Shown in pieces: positions 33,043 through 36,026 of a stretch of DNA of 36,026 nt. Numbering within the stretch: the first letter of the stretch is position 1; every line of letters begins with the position of its first letter. The notes under the pieces were generated by a model, which was given only the letters and a program-made list of their open reading frames with translations, did no database searches and had not been told where the DNA came from. Origin of the DNA: Mycobacterium intermedium (GTDB lineage Bacteria > Actinomycetota > Actinomycetes > Mycobacteriales > Mycobacteriaceae); the NCBI RefSeq assembly GCF_002086275.1, contig NZ_MVHT01000071.1:1-36026 (forward strand), in the 5' to 3' direction. Made by a program: the position numbers and the translations under genes.

Positions 33043-33048
33043 TAACGT
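33043..33048 (+). promoter_or_regulatory. -10 hexamer for the leaderless SRPBCC-epimerase gene
   Basis: TAACGT fits TAnnnT and ends 7 nt before the ATG at 33056. No Shine-Dalgarno sequence is present. The hexamer lies in the 63-bp divergent gap shared with the SDR gene. Confidence 0.5.
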
Positions 33049-33055
33049 CGGGTTG

Positions 33056-34408
33056 ATGGGGTTGGAATATGCGACCGTGGTCGACGCGCCGCGCGACGAT
33101 GTGTTCGACTGGCACGCACGCCCGGGCGCTTTTACCCGGCTTTCGCCGCCGTGGCAGCCGATGCGCCTGGTCAGCGAGGCCGAGTCGGTCAAGGACGGAC
33201 GGGCAATCCTGGCGCTGCCCGGGGGGTTGCGCTGGATTGCCCAACATCAGGCCGGGTCGTATGACCCACCAACATGTTTCGTCGACGACCTCAGCAGCGA
33301 TGGGCTGGCGTCGCTGCCGCCCCGGATCATCCGGCGCTGGCGCCACACCCACTTGTTCGAAGACGCCGGGCCGAACCGGACCCGGGTCATCGACCGGCTG
33401 GACACCCCGGTACCTGCGTTCGCGTTGCGCCCCATGTTCGCCTACCGCCACCGCCAACTGGCCGACGACCTGGCCGCGCACCAACTTGCCTCCGAACATG
33501 GATTGACGCCGTTGACGATCGCCGTGACGGGCGCTTCGGGACTGGTCGGCACCGCGTTGACCGCATTCCTCAGCACCGGCGGTCACCGCGTCATCCGTCT
33601 TGTCCGGCGCCAGCCGCAGTCCTCGCTCGAACGCCGCTGGGATCCGGCTCATCCCGACGCAGACTTGCTCACAGGTGTTGACGCGCTCGTTCACCTGGCG
33701 GGGGCATCGATAGCCGGACGGTTCACCGAGAAGCACCGAAACGCCATCCGCGACAGCCGGATTGGACCGACACGCCGACTCGCCGAACTCGTAACCCGCA
33801 CCTCCGACGGGCCCAAAGTGTTCGTGTGTGCGTCGGCAATCGGGTACTACGGGTACGACCGCGGCGACGAAACGCTGTCCGAGGACAGCGATCGCGGCGA
33901 CGGACTCCTGGCCGATGTCGTTGTCGAATGGGAGGAGGCGACTTCGCCGGCCACGCAGATCGCGCGGGTGGTCCAGGTGCGTACCGGCATCGTGCAGTCG
34001 CCCGCGGGCGGGACCCTGCGGCTGATGCGTCCCCTGTTCAGCGCCGGGCTCGGCGGCCGCCTGGGCAGCGGCCAGCAGTGGCTGTCCTGGATCGGCATCG
34101 ACGACCTGGTCGACGTGTACCATCGCGCGCTGTGGGACACCACCCTGGCGGGTCCGGTGAATGCCGTTGCCCCCCAACCGGTTCGCAATGCCGACTACAC
34201 GCGGACCCTGGCCAGGGTCTTGCGGCGTCCGGCAGTGCTGCCGGTGCCGGCGCTGGGCCCCAGGGTCCTGCTCGGTGAACAGGGTGCCCGCGAACTGGCC
34301 TGCGCCAGCCAACGGGTGGAGCCGCACCGGCTCGCCCAAGCCGGGCACCGATTCCGGTGGCCCGACCTCGACCCGGCGTTGCGCCACTTGCTCGGACGCA
34401 ACAGGTGA
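33056..34408 (+). CDS. SRPBCC domain fused to TIGR01777-type NAD-dependent epimerase
   Basis: 450-aa two-domain protein. The N-terminus (about 1-145) looks like an SRPBCC/START-type lipid-binding domain (VVDAPRDDVFDWHARPGAFTR, then RRWRHTHLFED). The C-terminus (about 150-450) is a YfcH/SDR39U1-like atypical epimerase with TGASGLVGTAL, VHLAGASIAGRF, SAIGYYGYDRGDE and a DUF1731-type tail (LLGEQGARELACASQRVEPHRL). The TIGR01777 group is poorly characterised. The M. tuberculosis protein of this group that I recall, Rv2216, is about 300 aa without the fusion. The ATG at 33056 begins the SRPBCC domain; upstream codons in the same frame are antisense to the SDR gene. Confidence 0.9.
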   Translation: MGLEYATVVDAPRDDVFDWHARPGAFTRLSPPWQPMRLVSEAESVKDGRAILALPGGLRWIAQHQAGSYDPPTCFVDDLSSDGLASLPPRIIRRWRHTHLFEDAGPNRTRVIDRLDTPVPAFALRPMFAYRHRQLADDLAAHQLASEHGLTPLTIAVTGASGLVGTALTAFLSTGGHRVIRLVRRQPQSSLERRWDPAHPDADLLTGVDALVHLAGASIAGRFTEKHRNAIRDSRIGPTRRLAELVTRTSDGPKVFVCASAIGYYGYDRGDETLSEDSDRGDGLLADVVVEWEEATSPATQIARVVQVRTGIVQSPAGGTLRLMRPLFSAGLGGRLGSGQQWLSWIGIDDLVDVYHRALWDTTLAGPVNAVAPQPVRNADYTRTLARVLRRPAVLPVPALGPRVLLGEQGARELACASQRVEPHRLAQAGHRFRWPDLDPALRHLLGRNR

Positions 34409-34414
34409 CTTCCG

Positions 34415-34452
34415 CCGATCAGGGCCGATCAGGGCCGATCAGGGCCGATCAG
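34415..34452. repeat. 10-bp tandem repeat CCGATCAGGG
   Basis: Four head-to-tail units (the last partial), period exactly 10 bp, lie just after the epimerase stop and about 90 bp before the next gene. The period is close to one turn of DNA, so repeats face the same side. It may be a micro-VNTR or a set of protein sites. The rest of the gap (34453-34541) shows only a GGAG 8 nt before the next start. Confidence 0.85.
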
Positions 34453-34541
34453 ACGGGTGCTTGCCGAACCCCTCCCGTTGGTCGAGGATGCCTTTGGGGC
34501 CCGGCGTCCCTAGGCCTCGGTCAACGAATGGAGCCGTGTAG

Positions 34542-34946
34542 ATGACTTCCGAAACCGAGCATGGCCTGCACTTTCCGTACCGCTACGAAGCCCGGGTAGC
34601 CCCGCTGTGGCTGCCCTTTCGGTGGGGAACCCAAGGTGTCACGCTGACCGACGACGGACGGTTCGTGGCGCGCTACGGGCCATTTCGCGCCGAGGCGCCG
34701 CTGTCGAGCGTCCAGGATTCGCATGTGACCGGCCCCTACCGGTGGTGGACGGCCGTTGGGCCGCGGCTTTCCTTCGTCGACGACGGGCTGACCTTCGGGA
34801 CGAATACCGAAGCGGGTGTATGCGTTCACTTCGACCCGCCGATTCCGCGTGTGATCGGGTTCAAGAATCACTCGGCGCTGACCGTGACCGTCGCGGATAC
34901 CGACGGATTGGTTGCGGCGCTCATGAAGGCCAAGAAACCTAACTAA
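34542..34946 (+). CDS. Conserved hypothetical protein, beta-rich
   Basis: 134 aa, soluble, no signal peptide or membrane segment. Alternating hydrophobic residues suggest a beta-sheet or PH-like fold (VAPLWLPFRWGTQGVTLTDD, FVARYGPFRAEAPLSSVQ, then VIGFKNHSALTVTVADTDGLV near the C-terminus). ATG start with GGAG 8 nt upstream. It may correspond to the small conserved gene after Rv3032 in M. tuberculosis (Rv3032A), but I cannot confirm this. Its stop overlaps the stop of the convergent small membrane gene by two bases. Function unknown. Confidence 0.78.
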   Translation: MTSETEHGLHFPYRYEARVAPLWLPFRWGTQGVTLTDDGRFVARYGPFRAEAPLSSVQDSHVTGPYRWWTAVGPRLSFVDDGLTFGTNTEAGVCVHFDPPIPRVIGFKNHSALTVTVADTDGLVAALMKAKKPN

Positions 34947-35152
34947 GGCAAGGGATTCGGCTCGCCCGGAGCGCTGGCGGGTGCCGAGTCGGGCTGTCGT
35001 TGCCAGCGCCGGAACGCCGCCACGCCGATGAGAGCGCTCCCGGTGATCAGGGCTGGCCAGAAGGCCAGCTGAAGAATCCACAGCCGCCGCTGCAGCCGCA
35101 ACACCTTCTGCTCGCCGCGCCATACACGACGCGATACCGACTTGACACTCAC
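34943..35152 (-). CDS. Small single-pass membrane protein (hypothetical)
   Basis: 69 aa from GTG 35152, with GAGG close upstream; the longer frame to 35185 is less likely. A basic N-terminus (VKSVSRRVWRGEQKVLRLQRR) is followed by one hydrophobic helix (about 22-44, LWILQLAFWPALITGSALIGVAAF) and a Pro/Ser-rich tail. The positive-inside rule predicts a cytoplasmic N-terminus. It is convergent with the preceding gene, sharing overlapping stops. No family recognised. Confidence 0.5.
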   Translation of the reverse strand: MSVKSVSRRVWRGEQKVLRLQRRLWILQLAFWPALITGSALIGVAAFRRWQRQPDSAPASAPGEPNPLP

Positions 35153-35316
35153 AGCCTCGCAAATACCCCCGGTCCGGCCGTCCAAAACGATGGGTTGAGA
35201 CGACGATCACGATTGTTCCCGTTTGGGCAGCTCAAGGTGGATTCAGTGGGCAACGGCGGTTGGGCGGACCGGCTACCCAACGTTTCTAGCCAGGAAGGGA
35301 TGGGAACGAGTAAGCC

Positions 35317-35550
35317 ATGGCACAAAAAAGTGGACCCCTAGAAGCAGTCAGCAGCGTTATCGAGGGCGCCAAAGGTCTGGTGAAGCAAATCATCGGGTTG
35401 GTGACCGGCAACGAGCGGTTGGCTGACGAAGCAAAAGCACAGCAGGACAAGGCCGATGCACAGCGTGAGGCCGCCAAGCGCGAAGCGGAGGCCGAAGCGG
35501 CCCGCGCCGGCGCGAAGGCGGCTTCCAAGCGCCAGAAGGCCAATCAGTAA
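35317..35550 (+). CDS. CsbD/MBP1-like small charged helical protein
   Basis: 77 aa, almost certainly alpha-helical. The N-terminal third (EAVSSVIEGAKGLVKQIIGLVTGNERL) resembles CsbD-like stress proteins. The rest is a Lys/Glu/Ala-rich amphipathic helix with AQQDKADAQREAAKREAEAE and ends ERQKANQ-like (KRQKANQ). I recall this pattern in the microaggregate-binding protein 1 (MBP-1) family of M. avium, a small protein linked to microaggregates and host-cell binding. The assignment rests on memory of sequence style. The ATG at 35317 has GGAAGGGATGGGAA upstream. A very strong hairpin follows the gene. Confidence 0.75.
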   Translation: MAQKSGPLEAVSSVIEGAKGLVKQIIGLVTGNERLADEAKAQQDKADAQREAAKREAEAEAARAGAKAASKRQKANQ

Positions 35551-35562
35551 CTTCTCACCCAG

Positions 35563-35601
35563 ACGATGGGCCCAGCCGCGATTCGCGGCTGGGCCCATCG
35601 T
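35563..35601. terminator. Bidirectional hairpin terminator
   Basis: A perfect 18-bp stem (35563-35580 with 35584-35601) has a 3-nt loop ATT. It sits 12 bp after the MBP1-like stop and 7 bp before the stop of the convergent gene at 35609, so it can serve both. There is no U-tract on either side, as often in mycobacteria. Confidence 0.8.
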
Positions 35602-35608
35602 GTCCCGG

Positions 35609-35944
35609 CTAACCGCCGTCTCTGCCGTCGCGACTGCGCGCATATGCGCTGGCGCGCAGGTGCGCGAGCCAGCCCGGGAACAGGTTCACTCCGGGAGCCG
35701 TGTTCAGCACGGGGTCAAAGGACACGTCGGAGTCGGGAGGAATCGCCTCGGTCAACGTGATCCGCGCTAGCGGAGTGAAACCTCCTGTGCCACAGGCTTG
35801 GTCGAGCGTCACCTCTATTTCGCCGGCTTCCAGGCAAGAGCGCAAGTTGTCCAGCGACAAGCCTGGGCCGGCGATGTCGGTGGCTATGCGCGCCCGCACC
35901 CACCAGTTGCTGCCCTGATACTGCAGGGGCATGAGGTTCGTCAT
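35609..35944 (-). CDS. Hypothetical protein
   Basis: 111 aa. The ATG at 35944 has AAGGA 6 nt upstream, which supports a real gene. The N-terminus (MTNLMPLQYQGSNWWVRARI) is soluble-looking. Two cysteines occur (RSCLEAGE and DQACGTGGF), and alternating strands suggest a small beta-rich fold. Composition is less GC-biased than expected for a random antisense frame. Convergent with the MBP1-like gene across an 18-bp hairpin. I recognise no family. The 82 bp upstream to the window end contain one TGACCCGGGCG copy and no clear promoter. Confidence 0.65.
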   Translation of the reverse strand: MTNLMPLQYQGSNWWVRARIATDIAGPGLSLDNLRSCLEAGEIEVTLDQACGTGGFTPLARITLTEAIPPDSDVSFDPVLNTAPGVNLFPGWLAHLRASAYARSRDGRDGG

Positions 35945-36026
35945 GGTGTGTCCTTAAGTTCGTAGGTGCAGTTACTTCGTGTTGTTACGTTGTGCTGTGA
36001 CCCGGGCGGGTCGGGTGAGGTTGTTG

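Noticed and set aside
35998..36026. Promoter or operator at the window end (TGACCCGGGCGGGTC)
   Set aside because: GC-rich stem without -10 or -35 elements; the sequence is cut by the window edge.

Overview
The window is a chromosomal segment of a mycobacterium, most likely a slow grower other than the M. tuberculosis complex. The evidence is high GC content, many GTG and a few TTG starts, TAnnnT -10 hexamers 6-9 nt before start codons (leaderless mRNAs), and near full-length resemblance from memory to the products of the M. tuberculosis H37Rv block Rv3001c-Rv3032 in the same order. No database search was run, so the species is left open and gene names rest on remembered family sequences and visible motifs.

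Region by region. 1-309: tandem array of short palindromes ending in a hairpin next to the ilvC stop. 310-3922: branched-chain amino acid operon ilvB1-ilvN-ilvC (minus strand), preceded by a complete attenuator with promoter, a probably leaderless 15-codon Leu/Val/Val/Ile leader peptide, a pause hairpin and a terminator. 3973-9325: cfp6, a lipoprotein zinc-metallopeptidase/DUF4333 pair that I do not recall at this place in H37Rv, a DoxX protein, lipoprotein LppZ and a flavin reductase. 9408-15112: gatC-gatA-pfkA-(EspI-like ATPase)-gatB, the tRNA-dependent amidotransferase and phosphofructokinase, with an extra MinD/ParA-type ATPase between pfkA and gatB. 15241-21829: an ACT protein, a GAF-GGDEF-EAL c-di-GMP protein (an addition relative to H37Rv here), NAD-dependent DNA ligase LigA, a MetE-like protein and lipoprotein LpqA. 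21867-26068: mnmA-iscS (tRNA thiolation) and an OlsB/OlsA-like acyltransferase pair. 26241-28022: electron transfer flavoprotein fixA-fixB. 28239-31979: Rv3030-Rv3032, linked to methylglucose lipopolysaccharide and alpha-glucan synthesis. 31985-35944: an SDR, a divergent SRPBCC-epimerase fusion and four small genes, one of them a CsbD/MBP1-like charged protein.

No tRNA, rRNA, CRISPR array, insertion sequence, integrase or phage gene was seen. The esxQ/PPE46-48/esxRS/IS1081 block that lies between lpqA and trmU in H37Rv is absent: lpqA and mnmA are 37 bp apart. The most interesting signals are the ilv attenuator, the palindrome array, the orphan EspI-like ATPase, the GGDEF domain with an intact signature but a changed metal-binding strand, the OlsB/OlsA-like pair, and several unassigned palindromic operator candidates.
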